Of a stretch of DNA of 64,000 bases, positions 19,657 through 30,587 are shown in pieces; positions within the stretch are counted from its first letter, which is position 1; each line of letters starts with the position of its first letter. Source of the stretch: CS4-C045 sp963844115 (GTDB lineage Bacteria; Planctomycetota; Planctomycetia; Pirellulales; UBA7805); the NCBI GenBank assembly GCA_963844115.1, contig CAWJNN010000008.1:1-64000 (forward strand). Reading direction: 5' to 3'. Position numbers and translations under genes: made by a program. The notes below the pieces were generated by a model that did no database searches, had not been told where the DNA came from, and was given only the letters and a program-made list of their open reading frames with translations.

Positions 19657-22344
19657 ATGGCTTCCGATATTGAAACGAAACCGATTCCGAGTGACGTCGA
19701 CCCGTCCGAGACCTCCGAATGGCTGGAATCGCTGCAATATGTTCTGGAGAGCAGAGGGCCAGAGCGGGTCCAGTATTTGTTGTCGGTCTTAGACGAGTAC
19801 GCTTATCGGCATGGGGTCGAGCTGCCGTTTACGGCAAACACGCCGTACATCAACTCGATTCCGGTCGAGCGGCAACCGGTTTATCCAGGAAATCGTGAAA
19901 TCGAACGGCGGATCAAGAGCATCATTCGTTGGAATGCGATGGCGATGGTCGTGCGGGCTAACCGCGACTATTCCGGAATCGGCGGCCACATATCGACCTA
20001 TGCTTCCTGCGCGACGCTGTACGAAGTTGGCTTCAATCATTTCTTCCGCGGCAATCAGAACTTTACGGGTGACCATGTTTATTTTCAGGGACACGCTTCG
20101 CCCGGCATCTATGCCCGTGCGTTTCTAGAAGACCGATTGACCGAAGATCACCTGATCAACTTCCGCCGGGAACTACCCGCCGGTCAGGGCCTGTCGTCGT
20201 ATCCGCATCCGTGGCTCATGCCCGACTTCTGGGAATATCCAACGGTCTCGATGGGCTTGGCCCCGATCATGGCCATTTATAAAGCTCGCTTTAATGAATA
20301 CCTGCGGGATCGCGGGATTGTTGATACGGCCGACCGCAAGGTGTGGGCCTTTCTGGGCGACGGTGAATGCGACGAACCGGAGACGCTGGGCGCTATTACT
20401 CTGGCGTCGCGTGAACAGTTGGACAACCTGATCTTTGTCATCAACTGCAATCTACAGCGTCTGGACGGTCCGGTGCGCGGCAACGGCAAGATCATTCAGG
20501 AGTTGGAAGCAATCTTCCGAGGCGCCGGTTGGAATGTCATTAAGGTTGTTTGGGGTGATGATTGGGATCCGCTGCTAGCGCAGGACGACGAAGGACTATT
20601 GGCTCGGCGAATGATGGAGGTGGTCGACGGCGAATACCAGAAGTACACGGTCGCGGGAGGCGATTACATTCGCGAGAACTTTTTCGGCGAGTACCCCGAG
20701 CTGTTGGAGATGGTCAAGAACCTCTCTAACGAAAAGCTCGTAAAAATGCGCCGCGGCGGTCACGAACCGGAAAAGGTTTATGCGGCGTACAAAGCAGCCA
20801 TGGAATGCAAAGGCCGACCGACGGTGATCCTGGCCAAGACGATTAAGGGATATGGGCTGGGCGAAGCGGGTGAAGGCCGTAACATTTCGCACCAACAGAA
20901 AAAACTGAACGAAGAAGAGCTGCGTGAGTTCCGCAGTCGGTTTGGCATCCCGATTTCTGACGACGACGTTGCCGAAGCGCCTTTCTACAAGCCGCCTGCG
21001 AATAGCGTTGAGATGAAATATCTGCGCCAGCGTCGCGAGGCGCTGGGTGGTTCGGTGCCCTCTCGATCGACGCGCCAGGTTACCCTGGAAGTGCCACCCC
21101 TCTCGGAGTACGAAGAGTTTCTCGGCGGCAGCAAGGGAAAAAATATCTCGACGACCATGGGCCTCGTGCGACTATTGGGAAAACTGTTGCGCGACACGCG
21201 CATTGGAAAGCACATCGTACCCATCGTGCCGGACGAATCGAGAACCTTCGGAATGGAGGGGCTGTTCCGTCAGTTCGGAATCTACGCGCATGCCGGTCAG
21301 CTCTACGAACCGGTCGATTCGGAACAATTGCTGTTCTACAAGGAAGCCCGCGACGGGCAGATTCTAGAAGAGGGAATTACCGAAGCGGGAAGTATGGCAT
21401 CGTTCATCGCCGCCGGGACTAGTTATTCGGCCCACGGGATCCACATGATTCCGTTCTTCATCTACTATTCGATGTTCGGCTTCCAAAGGATCGGTGACTT
21501 GATCTGGGCGGCCGCGGATTGTCGAGCACGTGGTTTCATGTTGGGCGGTACGGCCGGTCGCACGACACTCAACGGCGAAGGCTTGCAGCATCAGGATGGT
21601 CACAGCCTGTTGAACGCCATGGCCTTCCCGACGGTTCGCTCGTACGATCCTGCGTTCACCTACGAAACGGCCGTCATCGTCTTCGACGGTCTCAAACGAA
21701 TGTACCAAGATAACGAAGATGCGATTTACTATCTGACGGTCGAAAACGACAACTACCAGCATCCGGCTATACCCGAGGGCGATCACATTCGCGAAGGCAT
21801 CGTCAAGGGAATGTACAAGTTCTCGTCCGTTGCCGCCGACAAGGCTCGACCCGTTGTGCAGCTGTTGGGAAGCGGCGCGATTCTGAACTGCGTCTTGGAA
21901 GCGCAACAAATCCTGGCAGAAAAACACGGTATTGGAAGTGACGTTTACAGCGTCACCAGTTATACCGAGCTCGCTCGCGAAGCGCAGGCGTGTCAGCGCT
22001 GGAATCGACTGCACCCGAGGGCACGGCCACGACGATCTTACTTGGAGAACGTGCTTGCTGATGTAGAAGGGCCGTTCATCGCCGCCTCCGATTATGTCCG
22101 TGGCGTTTCGCAGCAGATCGAACCGTGGTTGCCAGGCGGATTGACGGTTCTGGGCACCGATGGGATGGGACGGAGTGAAACGCGCGAAGAACTGCGGCGT
22201 CACTTCGAAGTTGATGCAGCCAACATCGTGATCGCCACGTTGTACCGATTATCGAAGCTGGGCCAAGTCGATGCCGATACGGTCCAGAATGCGATCAAGG
22301 AATTAGGAGTTGATCCCGACAAGATTAATCCGATGTATGCGTGA
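19657..22344 (+). CDS. aceE: Pyruvate dehydrogenase E1, homodimeric type
   Basis: The 895-residue protein is full length for AceE. The thiamine diphosphate site is visible (WAFLGDGECDEPETLGAI, then FVINCNLQRLDGPVRGNGKI), as are GIHMIPFFIYYSMFGFQRIG, LGGTAGRTTLNGEGLQHQDG and the C-terminal transketolase domain. It decarboxylates pyruvate and acetylates E2 lipoyl groups. ATG 19657 follows AAGGAA by 7 bases and is preferred over an overlapping TTG. A 35-base gap separates it from aceF, so they are co-transcribed. Confidence 0.96.
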   Translation: MASDIETKPIPSDVDPSETSEWLESLQYVLESRGPERVQYLLSVLDEYAYRHGVELPFTANTPYINSIPVERQPVYPGNREIERRIKSIIRWNAMAMVVRANRDYSGIGGHISTYASCATLYEVGFNHFFRGNQNFTGDHVYFQGHASPGIYARAFLEDRLTEDHLINFRRELPAGQGLSSYPHPWLMPDFWEYPTVSMGLAPIMAIYKARFNEYLRDRGIVDTADRKVWAFLGDGECDEPETLGAITLASREQLDNLIFVINCNLQRLDGPVRGNGKIIQELEAIFRGAGWNVIKVVWGDDWDPLLAQDDEGLLARRMMEVVDGEYQKYTVAGGDYIRENFFGEYPELLEMVKNLSNEKLVKMRRGGHEPEKVYAAYKAAMECKGRPTVILAKTIKGYGLGEAGEGRNISHQQKKLNEEELREFRSRFGIPISDDDVAEAPFYKPPANSVEMKYLRQRREALGGSVPSRSTRQVTLEVPPLSEYEEFLGGSKGKNISTTMGLVRLLGKLLRDTRIGKHIVPIVPDESRTFGMEGLFRQFGIYAHAGQLYEPVDSEQLLFYKEARDGQILEEGITEAGSMASFIAAGTSYSAHGIHMIPFFIYYSMFGFQRIGDLIWAAADCRARGFMLGGTAGRTTLNGEGLQHQDGHSLLNAMAFPTVRSYDPAFTYETAVIVFDGLKRMYQDNEDAIYYLTVENDNYQHPAIPEGDHIREGIVKGMYKFSSVAADKARPVVQLLGSGAILNCVLEAQQILAEKHGIGSDVYSVTSYTELAREAQACQRWNRLHPRARPRRSYLENVLADVEGPFIAASDYVRGVSQQIEPWLPGGLTVLGTDGMGRSETREELRRHFEVDAANIVIATLYRLSKLGQVDADTVQNAIKELGVDPDKINPMYA

Positions 22345-22382
22345 GTAGTGAGTGTCGGGTGTCGAGTAATTAGGGTGAATTG

Positions 22383-23792
22383 ATGTCGATAGAAATTAGA
22401 CTTCCCGATCTGGGTGAGGGTATCGAATCGGGCGACGTGTTGAGCATCTTGGTCAACGAAGGCGATACGATTTCGGCGGACCAGGGAATCGTTGAATTGG
22501 AAACAGACAAGGCCGTGGCGGAAGTGCCCTGCCCGCAAGCCGGTCGCGTCACCAAGATCCATGTCAAAAACGGCCAAACCGTTGCCGTCGGCGCAACGCT
22601 GATTACGTTGGAAGCAGCAGAGGCGGCGGCAACGAGTTCACCAGCGGCCAAGAAACCGCCGCGAAAAGCCAAGCCCAAACCGCCACCGGCGTCGGAAACC
22701 AAAGCAACATCAGTGAAACCGGCGTCCGTGAAACCAGCACCACTAGTAGAACGAAAATCGGAACCTCCGTTGCCGCCACGCCAGATTGCATCCGCTTCAC
22801 CAGCCGTGAAACCACCGGCCCCGCCGGTCGGCGACGAGAGTCACCTGTCGGCTGCGGCTCCTTCGATCCGGCGTCTCGCGCGCGAAGTCGGTATCGATCT
22901 GACAACCATTTCGGGAACCGGCGCCGGTGAGCGGATCACTCGCGATGATGTGCTGGCCGCCGTCCGCGCCGCCGCTCGTCAAGCAATCACACCAACGGCC
23001 GCCGAGCCTCGCGACGCGCCCGCCTCGACGCCGTCCATTCCGGCCCCGTCCTATCCGACCCCGGCGGGCGAGTCGACCATCGATGCCTGGGGACCGGTCG
23101 TCACCGAACGCGTCAGCAAGATCCGAGCGACCATTGCCAGGAACATGGTCCATTCGAAATCGACAGCGCCGCATGTCACGAATTTTGACGACGCCGACGT
23201 GACGGAACTGGAAGTAATCCGCAAGTCCAGCAAAGTCGACTACGCATCGAAAGGAATCAAGCTGACCACGATGGCATTCGTCTTGAAAGCCGTCGGGATA
23301 TCGCTACGTCAACATCCCGCCATCAATGCGTCGTTGGATTCGGAAAACAATCAGATCATTTACAAACAGTACGTCAACCTCGGCATTGCCGTCGACACCG
23401 AACGAGGCTTGATGGTCCCCGTCATCCAGGGTGTCGACAACATGAGTATTCCGGAAGTTGCCAAAGCACTGTCGGCGCTTGCCGAGAAAGCGCGGGCCGG
23501 CAAGATCACGATCGACGAGATGCGGGGCGGCACGTTTACGATCAGCAATCTTGGTGCGATCGGCGGCACGTATTCCACGCCCGTGATCAATGTTCCGGAA
23601 GCGGCGATCCTGCTAATCGGTCGTTCGCGCGAGATGCCGGTCGTTGTGGAAGGCGATATCAAAGTGCGCCTGATGATGCCGCTTAGCATTTCCTACGACC
23701 ATCGTCTCGTCGATGGCGCTGCGGCGGCCAGGTTTTTGAACGACGTCAAGGGCTACCTCCAAACCCCGGGTCGTTTGTTGCTGGCACCGTAA
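22383..23792 (+). CDS. aceF: Dihydrolipoamide acetyltransferase (E2)
   Basis: The 469-residue protein has one N-terminal lipoyl domain (EIRLPDLGEGIESGDVLSIL; the lipoylated Lys is in ELETDKAVAEV), a long Ala/Pro/Lys-rich linker (residues 80-155), a peripheral subunit-binding domain (PSIRRLAREVGIDLTTISGT) and a catalytic domain with SISYDHRLVDGAAAARFLND. It is the core of the pyruvate dehydrogenase complex. Having a single lipoyl domain is at the short end for E2s paired with homodimeric E1. Confidence 0.95.
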   Translation: MSIEIRLPDLGEGIESGDVLSILVNEGDTISADQGIVELETDKAVAEVPCPQAGRVTKIHVKNGQTVAVGATLITLEAAEAAATSSPAAKKPPRKAKPKPPPASETKATSVKPASVKPAPLVERKSEPPLPPRQIASASPAVKPPAPPVGDESHLSAAAPSIRRLAREVGIDLTTISGTGAGERITRDDVLAAVRAAARQAITPTAAEPRDAPASTPSIPAPSYPTPAGESTIDAWGPVVTERVSKIRATIARNMVHSKSTAPHVTNFDDADVTELEVIRKSSKVDYASKGIKLTTMAFVLKAVGISLRQHPAINASLDSENNQIIYKQYVNLGIAVDTERGLMVPVIQGVDNMSIPEVAKALSALAEKARAGKITIDEMRGGTFTISNLGAIGGTYSTPVINVPEAAILLIGRSREMPVVVEGDIKVRLMMPLSISYDHRLVDGAAAARFLNDVKGYLQTPGRLLLAP

Positions 23793-23849
23793 AGAATCCA
23801 AACGGATCATAACATTGCGTGTTTGTCAAAGATAAACCGGATGGGCGCC

Positions 23850-24137
23850 TCACGGAACTTGCCGCACGCAGCTCCACATGATCAGCGCGATGAACACCAG
23901 CAGGGCAACCGCCGTCCACCGCCACACCGGAGCAATGCCGTGGCTGTGGGTGATATAGTTTCCACATGCCGGACACCGTTCGGCATCTTCGTAAACATCC
24001 TGTCCGCAGGCGGGACAAGGTAGCGACTCCGAATCGAGACCTTCATCCTCCAGGCCGTCATCCCCTTGCCCATCATCCCCGTAGAATTCTCCCGGATACT
24101 CGTCATCGTCCGGGTCATCCCAATCAACTTCAGCCAC
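23850..24137 (-). CDS. Small zinc-ribbon membrane protein
   Basis: The 95-residue protein has an acidic N-terminus (VDWDDPDDDEYPGEFYGDDG), a zinc ribbon with two CPACG knuckles (PCPACGQDVYEDAERCPACG) and a C-terminal membrane helix (WTAVALLVFIALIMWSCV). It converges on aceF. The function is unknown; the ribbon is of the double-CxxC type common in small bacterial regulators or assembly factors. Confidence 0.75.
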   Translation of the reverse strand: MAEVDWDDPDDDEYPGEFYGDDGQGDDGLEDEGLDSESLPCPACGQDVYEDAERCPACGNYITHSHGIAPVWRWTAVALLVFIALIMWSCVRQVP

Positions 24138-24239
24138 ACATTTACCTTCCTGAAGCGAATGGAAGCCACGGAGTCACGGAGCACACGCCGAGGTCTTGGA
24201 AGTGGTTTGGGGCAGGGATTAACCCGAACGTTCTAATTC

Positions 24240-24377
24240 TTGTTTGTTTGCGCAGATTCGTAGGACGGATTGCTAATCCGTCTGGACCCAATGGCATTCC
24301 GACCTATCTTTTTGATTTTGTAGGCTGGACACTCTTGTCCGACTCTAAGAGACGGGCAGTCCCGGCGCGCCGGGACT
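24240..24377. repeat. Short palindromic repeats, including AGTCCCGGCGCGCCGGGACT
   Basis: A perfect 20-base palindrome lies at 24358-24377, and a GACGGATT/AATCCGTC hairpin lies near 24264-24282. A near-identical 20-base palindrome lies at 41471-41490 at the foot of the integron array, and a shorter one lies inside the second intron at 58841-58855. Confidence 0.65.
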
Positions 24378-24412
24378 ACTGACAAATTCGACTGACGTGA
24401 GGTACTAGGCTG

Positions 24413-24919
24413 TTACCGCTCTCGCATGGCGCGGGCCATATCACGTTTGACGGTATCCTTTTTCAGCTTCTCGCGCTTGTCGTACAACTTCCGGCCGCGA
24501 CCGATCCCCAACAATACCTTCGCTCGACCCCGTGTGAAATACATCTTCAGCGGGACGAGCGTCATCCCTTGCTCGTATGCTTTGCTGGCAAACTTTTTGA
24601 TTTCGCGGCGGTGCAGTAGTAACTTGCGAGGGCGTCGCGGGTCGTGGTTCATAACGTTGGCCTGGACATATTCAGCGATATCACAACCGATCAGCCAGAC
24701 TTCGTCATTGCGAATCCGGCCGTAGGCTTCCTCGATCGAGACGTGACCATTCCGGAGGCTCTTCACCTCGCTACCAACCAATGCGATGCCGCATTCCAGC
24801 GTGTCGAGTATTTCATACTCCCGCCGCGCCCGCCGGTTTTCGGTAATCCGTTTCTCGTTCTTCGCCACCGCTTTCGCTTCGGCTTTGTTTTTTGATTTTT
24901 TGGCCATGGTCGTTGTCAT
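24413..24919 (-). CDS. smpB: SsrA-binding protein
   Basis: The 168-residue protein has the full SmpB signature: RREYEILDTLECGIALVGSE, KSLRNGHVSIEEAYGRI, NHDPRRPRKLLLHRREIKKF and the basic C-terminal tail ending KRDMARAMRER. It binds tmRNA and starts ribosome rescue by trans-translation. The start at 24919 (MTTTMAKKSK) is chosen over a longer frame because it gives a normal length; ATG 24907 is equally possible. Confidence 0.95.
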   Translation of the reverse strand: MTTTMAKKSKNKAEAKAVAKNEKRITENRRARREYEILDTLECGIALVGSEVKSLRNGHVSIEEAYGRIRNDEVWLIGCDIAEYVQANVMNHDPRRPRKLLLHRREIKKFASKAYEQGMTLVPLKMYFTRGRAKVLLGIGRGRKLYDKREKLKKDTVKRDMARAMRER

Positions 24920-25027
24920 TATGGCTTGCGCGCTGCTGCTGGCAAAGAGACGGTGTTCCATCTGGCATCAAGGGCTGGGAGAACCCGGGGGAGGTGCCTA
25001 TAATCCTGACAAGGATTCGCCCCTAGC

Positions 25028-26025
25028 TTGGACAGCGAGACTTTCGTAGCGGTGGCTTCCAACCGGGCGTTCACGCTCTATCACTCAGGTCCTCCCAGCG
25101 TGTTTGACTTACCGATCATTGGCCAGGCTGAAACGAGTTGCGAAACGCCGCCTGCAGCGGCCTCGCGCCGACGTCTTCCCGACTGGCTGAGACGTGATAT
25201 CCCCAGCGGTTTCGCTCATCACGCGACGGCCAATCTGATCGCCGAACTGGGCCTGGAGACGGTCTGCGAGAGCGCCAAATGCCCAAATCGGAGTGAATGC
25301 TGGTCGCAAAAGACGGCGACCTTCATGATCATGGGCGATACCTGCACGCGGCCCTGCGGTTTCTGCAGTGTCGACAAAGGAAAAACCAGGCCACTGGAAG
25401 TCGACGAACCGCGACGCGTGGCAGATGCCGCTGAACGACTGGGATTGAAGCACGTCGTGATTACTTCGGTCACACGCGACGACTTGCCAGACGGTGGGGC
25501 CGATCATTTCTATCAGAGCGTGTTGTCCGTGCGAGAGCGTACGGGAGCGACCATCGAAGTGCTTACCCCTGACTTCGTCCATTGCAAGGAAGCGATCGAA
25601 CGCGTGGTTCAGCGCGGCCCGAAGTTTTCAACCACAACACCGAGACGGTACCGCGGTTGTACGGCCGCGTTCGCGGGCGGAAGTCCGACTATCGCTGGAC
25701 GCTGCAGCTCTTAAAGCGTGTGAAACAGCTCGATCCGCAAATCAAGACGAAGAGCGGCCTGATGTTGGGGCTGGGCGAGACGCGTGATGAAATCCTGGAT
25801 ACGCTGGCCGATCTGTTGGACGCGGATTGCGATTTTCTAACTCTGGGCCAGTATCTGCAGCCAACGCTGGCCCATCTGCCCGTCCAGCGGTACGTGCCGC
25901 CCGACGAATTCGACCTGCTGGGACGACAGGCTCGTGCGATGGGTTTCGCCGACGTAGCCAGTGGCCCTTTCGTCCGCAGCAGCTATCACGCGCGCGAAAT
26001 GTTGAGTTCGCCCGGCACGTGTTGA
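25028..26025 (+). CDS. lipA: Lipoyl synthase (frameshifted)
   Basis: Both radical-SAM cluster motifs are visible: the auxiliary CESAKCPNRSECW site and CTRPCGFC (CxxxCxxC), then KHVVITSVTRDDLPDGGADH. The frame breaks at about 25615. The second frame resumes RPEVFNHNTETVPRLYGRVR, GLMLGLGETRDEILDTLADL, LTLGQYLQPTLAHLPVQRYV and ends near the family's usual C-terminus. The enzyme inserts sulfur into octanoyl groups on E2 and GcvH, so it supports the nearby aceE-aceF. The start is uncertain: TTG 25028 or GTG 25100. Confidence 0.9.
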
Positions 26026-26189
26026 TTTCTGGCAACCTCCACCTGCCGGCTGTACGGCTGGTGCTGCTTCTGCGGGGTTTCGATGCGGTCACGATCGAAA
26101 TTCGTAAGTGAAGTCCATCGTGCGCGGATTGACCTATATTTCTGTATCAAATCAGACGCGTATCGATCTTAGTTGCAAGGACTACGAAT

Positions 26190-27602
26190 ATGCAATCGCA
26201 CGCACACTTTGACGGAGACGATCCCACCTGGGCTATTGCCGCGACGACTCCCGAACACTCCGAATCAGACGCATCTTTGCGGTCCGCAACGACCGACCCA
26301 AAAAACAGCCAAGACCCACAGCCGGCTGTGTTCTTTCCCCACGCCCCCAAATCATTTCAAGAGGCGGGGTTGCGGGAAAGCCAGGTGGAATCCCTGGTCC
26401 TGAAGTTCCTTCTGAACTGCAATACGGCCACTGGACGAGAAGTGGCAGAACAAATCGCTTTGCCGTTTGGAATGATCGAACCTCTTTTGCATCGCCTGAA
26501 GGCCGAGCAATTGGTTCACTTCAAATCTTCGGCGCCCGTAGGCGATTACGTCTATCAGCTTACCGCTTCCGGGACCGATCGAGCGAGAAGGTTTCTGAAG
26601 CAGTCAACGTACTTCGGCGCAGCCCCGGTAGCGTTGGAAGATTACCGCCGTAGCGTCGAAACGCAATCGCCAGCCAATCGCCGGGTGACGCTGGCCGATG
26701 TCAAACGAGCATTCAGCGATCTTGTCCTGGATGATCGAATGCTGGCCCAGGTCGGCGAAGGCATCAACAAGGGCGTGGGGTTTTTCCTTTACGGGGAACC
26801 GGGTAATGGCAAGACCTGCATCGCCGAGCGGGTTGCGAAAGCCTATGACGATGGAGTTTGGATCGCGAGATCGATCAGCGTTGGCGGTGAAATCGTCCGG
26901 CTGTTCGATTCGATCCAGCACGAAGTCCTCCCACATCCCGCGCACAATGCCCAGGACGAAGAGTCAAAGGTTGATCGCCGGTGGGTTTTCATTCGTCGTC
27001 CAACGATTGTGGCGGCCGGCGAACTGCGGCTGGACAGATTTGAGGTAACGACGAATCCCGCCACGGGAATCCATGAGGCACCACTACAATTAAAGGCGGC
27101 CTGCGGAACGTTGGTGATTGATGACTTCGGTCGCCAGGCATTCCGGCCAGAAGAGTTGTTGAACCGACTGATCGTTCCGCTGGAACGTCGCGTCGATTAC
27201 CTGAACATGCCCAGCGGCCGGACGTTTCGGGTGCCGTTTGAAGTGCTAACGGTCTTCTCGACGAACCTGGACCCGCTGTCCCTGGTCGATGAAGCCTTCT
27301 TGCGTCGCATTCCTTACAAAGTCGACGTTGACGATCCAAGCGAAGCGCAGTTCCGCGAAGTCTTCCTCGCGGTCGCTAATCGATTGGGCGTTGAATGTTC
27401 GGAAGAGGCCTTGGATTATCTGATTCAAAAACACTACCGCGATGCCAGGTGCCCGATGCGGTTCTGTCATCCCCGTGATTTACTGGAACAGATCTACAAC
27501 GGATGCCAGTTCCGCGAACAACCGCTGGTGGCAACGCACGAGAATCTGGACGTTGCCGTTCAGAATTACCTGATGCTGCAGGCACGGGCGAGCAACGCCT
27601 AG
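26190..27602 (+). CDS. AAA+ ATPase with N-terminal winged-helix-like domain
   Basis: The 470-residue protein has a winged-helix-like region at residues 65-130 (VLKFLLNCNTATGREVAEQI), then an AAA+ domain with Walker A GEPGNGKTCIAER near 205, Walker B LVIDDFGRQ near 310, sensor 1 VFSTNLDPL near 355 and an arginine cluster FLRRIPYKVDVDDPSEAQ. The C-terminal lid ends RFCHPRDLLEQIYNGCQFRE. Substrate and partners are unknown, since it stands alone between smpB/lipA and a repeat element. Confidence 0.8.
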   Translation: MQSHAHFDGDDPTWAIAATTPEHSESDASLRSATTDPKNSQDPQPAVFFPHAPKSFQEAGLRESQVESLVLKFLLNCNTATGREVAEQIALPFGMIEPLLHRLKAEQLVHFKSSAPVGDYVYQLTASGTDRARRFLKQSTYFGAAPVALEDYRRSVETQSPANRRVTLADVKRAFSDLVLDDRMLAQVGEGINKGVGFFLYGEPGNGKTCIAERVAKAYDDGVWIARSISVGGEIVRLFDSIQHEVLPHPAHNAQDEESKVDRRWVFIRRPTIVAAGELRLDRFEVTTNPATGIHEAPLQLKAACGTLVIDDFGRQAFRPEELLNRLIVPLERRVDYLNMPSGRTFRVPFEVLTVFSTNLDPLSLVDEAFLRRIPYKVDVDDPSEAQFREVFLAVANRLGVECSEEALDYLIQKHYRDARCPMRFCHPRDLLEQIYNGCQFREQPLVATHENLDVAVQNYLMLQARASNA

Positions 27603-27633
27603 CGCCAGCACCAGAGCTACACTCGTCTACATG

Positions 27634-27930
27634 CTGTGCGCGGGTCTCCCGACCCCTGCTGTGCGCGGGTCTCCCGACTCCTGCTGTGGCGCGGGTCTCC
27701 CGACTCCTGCTGTGCGAGGGTCTCCCGACTCCTGCTGTGCGCGGGTCTCCCGACCCCGCACACCGCCTGACCGAAGGTCTCCAGACTGGCTCTAGCTTGT
27801 AACACTGTGGAGACCTGCGGTCCGGTTATCGTCGGGGTCGGGAGACCCGCGCCGAGCGCAGCAGAGCGTCGGGGTCGGGAGACCCGCGCCGAGCGCAGCA
27901 GAGCGTCGGGGTCGGGAGACCCGCGCCGCA
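27634..27930. repeat. GGTCTC-type palindromic repeat element (copy 2)
   Basis: The left arm has five 26-base units carrying GCGCGGGTCTCCCGAC (27634-27765). The centre has CCGAAGGTCTCC and GGAGACCTGCGGT around 27772-27820. The right arm has three 37-base units carrying GTCGGGAGACCCGCGCC (27836-27925). The arms are inverted relative to each other. Confidence 0.8.
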
Positions 27931-27975
27931 GCCGGCAGAGCGCAGCAGAGCGCGGCAGATTTGCACCAAGCGCAA

Positions 27976-28648
27976 TCACTCGACCAGATCCACCGTGCTC
28001 CAAAGACTCGGATCGGAATGGTACGGGAATTCCTCGCCGACCGTCATCGTCTGTTCGCCTAATTCGCGATCGATCACGGCATACATGAAGCCGATTTGCG
28101 GTTGTTCAGACGGGTCAAACCCGGTGAGCGCTTCACGGGGGATGAAGCCCTCCAGGCGATAACCGTTCTTCAAGATCTTGCTGCGCACCTGCAGAAGCTG
28201 GTCGTCGGCCAGCGGCGCGTATCTCTCGTGCACGTTCGACCCTGAACTGCCGAACAAGCGGGGCGCTCGATCTGGCCGTTCCGCTGGCGGGCAGAAAATG
28301 GAAGGCGTGACAGAACCGATTAGCACGGTGAATGTCGGGGGTATTGCGGGTATCAATCCAGATACTGATCCGATCGCTGTCCTCGATTCGAGTTTCACGA
28401 CACCAGGGCGGTTGCCCTTTGCCCGTGACCATGACGTTGAAGGCGATTCCTGCTTTGCCCCACGCCAACCGTACATCCGCCCAATCCAAGCCGCTCGATC
28501 CGGCAGGCTGGTCCAGGGCTGCGAACCGAGGCAGTCGGTACGATTCATCCAGTTGGATACCCGATCGGCCCCAAACCGGATCGGCGAGACGGCACGGTAT
28601 CGCAAAGCGAAAGAAAAAAGGCGCGGCGAGAAGTTTGTCTTCTTCCAT
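27976..28648 (-). CDS. Conserved hypothetical, possible carbohydrate-binding (family 9-like) protein, frameshifted
   Basis: Start ATG is complementary to 28648 (MEEDKLLAAPFFFRFAIPCR). The first part reads WADVRLAWGKAGIAFNVMVT and EDSDRISIWIDTRNTPDIHR, like the beta-sandwich of CBM9/DOMON-type domains. The frame shifts at about 28280 and continues with SKILKNGYRLEGFIPREALT, ending at 27976. The joined protein is about 223 residues. No signal peptide is seen. Ligand unknown. Confidence 0.6.
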
Positions 28649-29310
28649 GGGAACTTTCGGTTCGCAGGCAGTTAAAGAAGTCGTCGACCTTAAACTTGTC
28701 CGTCGACCTTGAACTTGTAGGTTGGGCACCGCTGCACGACGGCAGCCGCAACGGGCAGCAGTGCCTCGGTGTTCATCACAAGTCTACGCCCTGAAGGGGC
28801 AGCAATACGATAGCCCAGGGCAAGCGAATCGCGAGTTGCACGAGAGATTGCGCCGCCCTGGGTCCACAGAACAAGCATTATCAAGCCCTGAAAGGGCGCA
28901 ATACGTACAGTCTTGGTCGTTCAGCACCGGCTATTGCGCCCATTCAAGCATTCAGGGCTTGCGTGCTGAGGCGCGATTTTTACCCAGGGCGGCATGCCAG
29001 CGCCGGGATTCCACGCTTGCAGTGAAGGGTATGCAAGTGCGGACTTGTGAACAAGCGTCATCGGCAGCGGCGCCTGCATTCGAATGACGCCCGCTAACGC
29101 CACAAGAACTCCAGCTAGCGCCACGGGGACGTCTGCTGGCGCTATTCAATGTGTTTTCTGCCCTTTCGTGCGCAGCCAGCGCTAGAAGGTCTGAAGTCTA
29201 CCGGTTCGGTCGTCGATACCACTTGAGACATTTCCCAGGTTTTCGCCGGAAATGTCCAGCGTCGAACTGCACAATACCAATCCGAATATCGCTAGCAGAT
29301 AACCGTCGAG
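28649..29310. other. Intergenic region with degenerate repeats
   Basis: No convincing gene. Two related stretches carry GCCCTGAAGGGGCAGCAATACG (28786-28807) and GCCCTGAAAGGGCGCAATACG (28884-28906), each next to GCCCAGGGC or CGCCCTGGG. GCTAGCGCCAC occurs twice at 29090-29125. They look like remains of small palindromic elements. Confidence 0.45.
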
Positions 29311-30353
29311 GTGACTGTGTTACGAGTCTATCAACCGGAATCGTCGGAAGCAGATCGCCAGGGCCTCGTACAGCGATCTCGACCGTGCGATCTTTGCAGT
29401 GGTCATGATCTAGAGGTCATTTCCCTTACGGATCGTAAAGGCAAACCGTTGCCAACGGCGATTTGTATAGATTGCGGCCTGATCTCCCACCTGCAGCTCC
29501 CGACGGACGACGAGTCCGAACGTTATTATCGCGACGAGTATCGAATGGCTTATCACGCCGAAGAGACGCCGTCGCCGCGACGGGTCATCAAGGCGTGGGA
29601 ACAGGGACAGTTTCTGTTGAATCTGTTGAAGCCGTTCTTGCACCAAGGCGAAAAGGTGTTCGAGGTAGGCGCTGGACTTGGTTGTAACGTGAAGGCATTC
29701 CTGTTGGCCGGTTTCCCAGCCTCGGGTATCGAACCCGGAGCGTCCTTTTGTACGTATTCGCGGGATACATTGCACGTTCCTTTGACAACCGGTCGGCTTG
29801 AACAGCTGCCGCAACAACCGAGTCACGATCTGGTGCTACTGGTACACGTGATTGAACATCTCAATTCACCGCGCACCGCACTACAACAGATACGCGGCCT
29901 GTTGAATCCGGGCGGCAGGTTGTACGTCGAGTGTCCCAACACTAGTGCACCACACGCGGCCCCCGGCAAGATGTTCCACTACGCGCACAACTACAACTTC
30001 ACGGATCAAACGCTGATCAGCCTGGCCACTTCTTGCGGGCTGAAGCTGATGCAGCGGCTATCAAAACCGCGGGATAAGAATCTGCGGCTGCTCTTCGAAA
30101 CGTCGGAGGCATCTCAACCGTTGTTGCAGGGCGACGGTTACGAGCACACGATGTCGTGCGTCGAGAGGTACCGTCGTTTCACGTACCACATGCGTCCGAG
30201 TTACGTCATCGAACGTGCGCGTTCTTGCGCCGCGAAATCGCGTGTCGAATACGTTCGCAAGAGAAGCTCGACAAAATCATCGCGGCCTGTCAGACCGCGC
30301 CGGCCGTAGTCGAGCGGCATCCCGAACCGCCAACGCTGACCAAAGCGGCCTAA
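29311..30353 (+). CDS. Class I SAM-dependent methyltransferase with N-terminal zinc-binding site (frameshifted near end)
   Basis: Residues 25-55 hold two cysteine pairs (CDLCSGHD and CIDCGLI). The methyltransferase domain follows: EKVFEVGAGLGCNVKAFLLA is motif I, HDLVLLVHVIEHLNSPRTAL motif IV and LLNPGGRLYVECPN motif V. This resembles sugar or capsule methyltransferases of the Methyltransf_23 type. The frame shifts at about 30218; the second frame reads REIACRIRSQEKLDKIIAAC and ends at 30353. The start is a GTG. Substrate unknown. Confidence 0.75.
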
Positions 30354-30587
30354 GGGCTTCTTCCATCGCACTAATTACCCGATGCGTAAGCGAGAGAAAC
30401 GCGATTACAGAGTAGGCTACTGCACGCTTCTCGATCCTCACGCAAAGGCGCAAAGTCTAGGATGCGTCTCGGCGTGCTATGGCACTTGCGTTGAACTCCA
30501 AATTGAATCTCGCGGTCGGATTGCGATAATGGCTGAGGGGATTTGATCCAGCTGTTTGATCGGCTTCGCAAGTTGCGCGTATTCGCG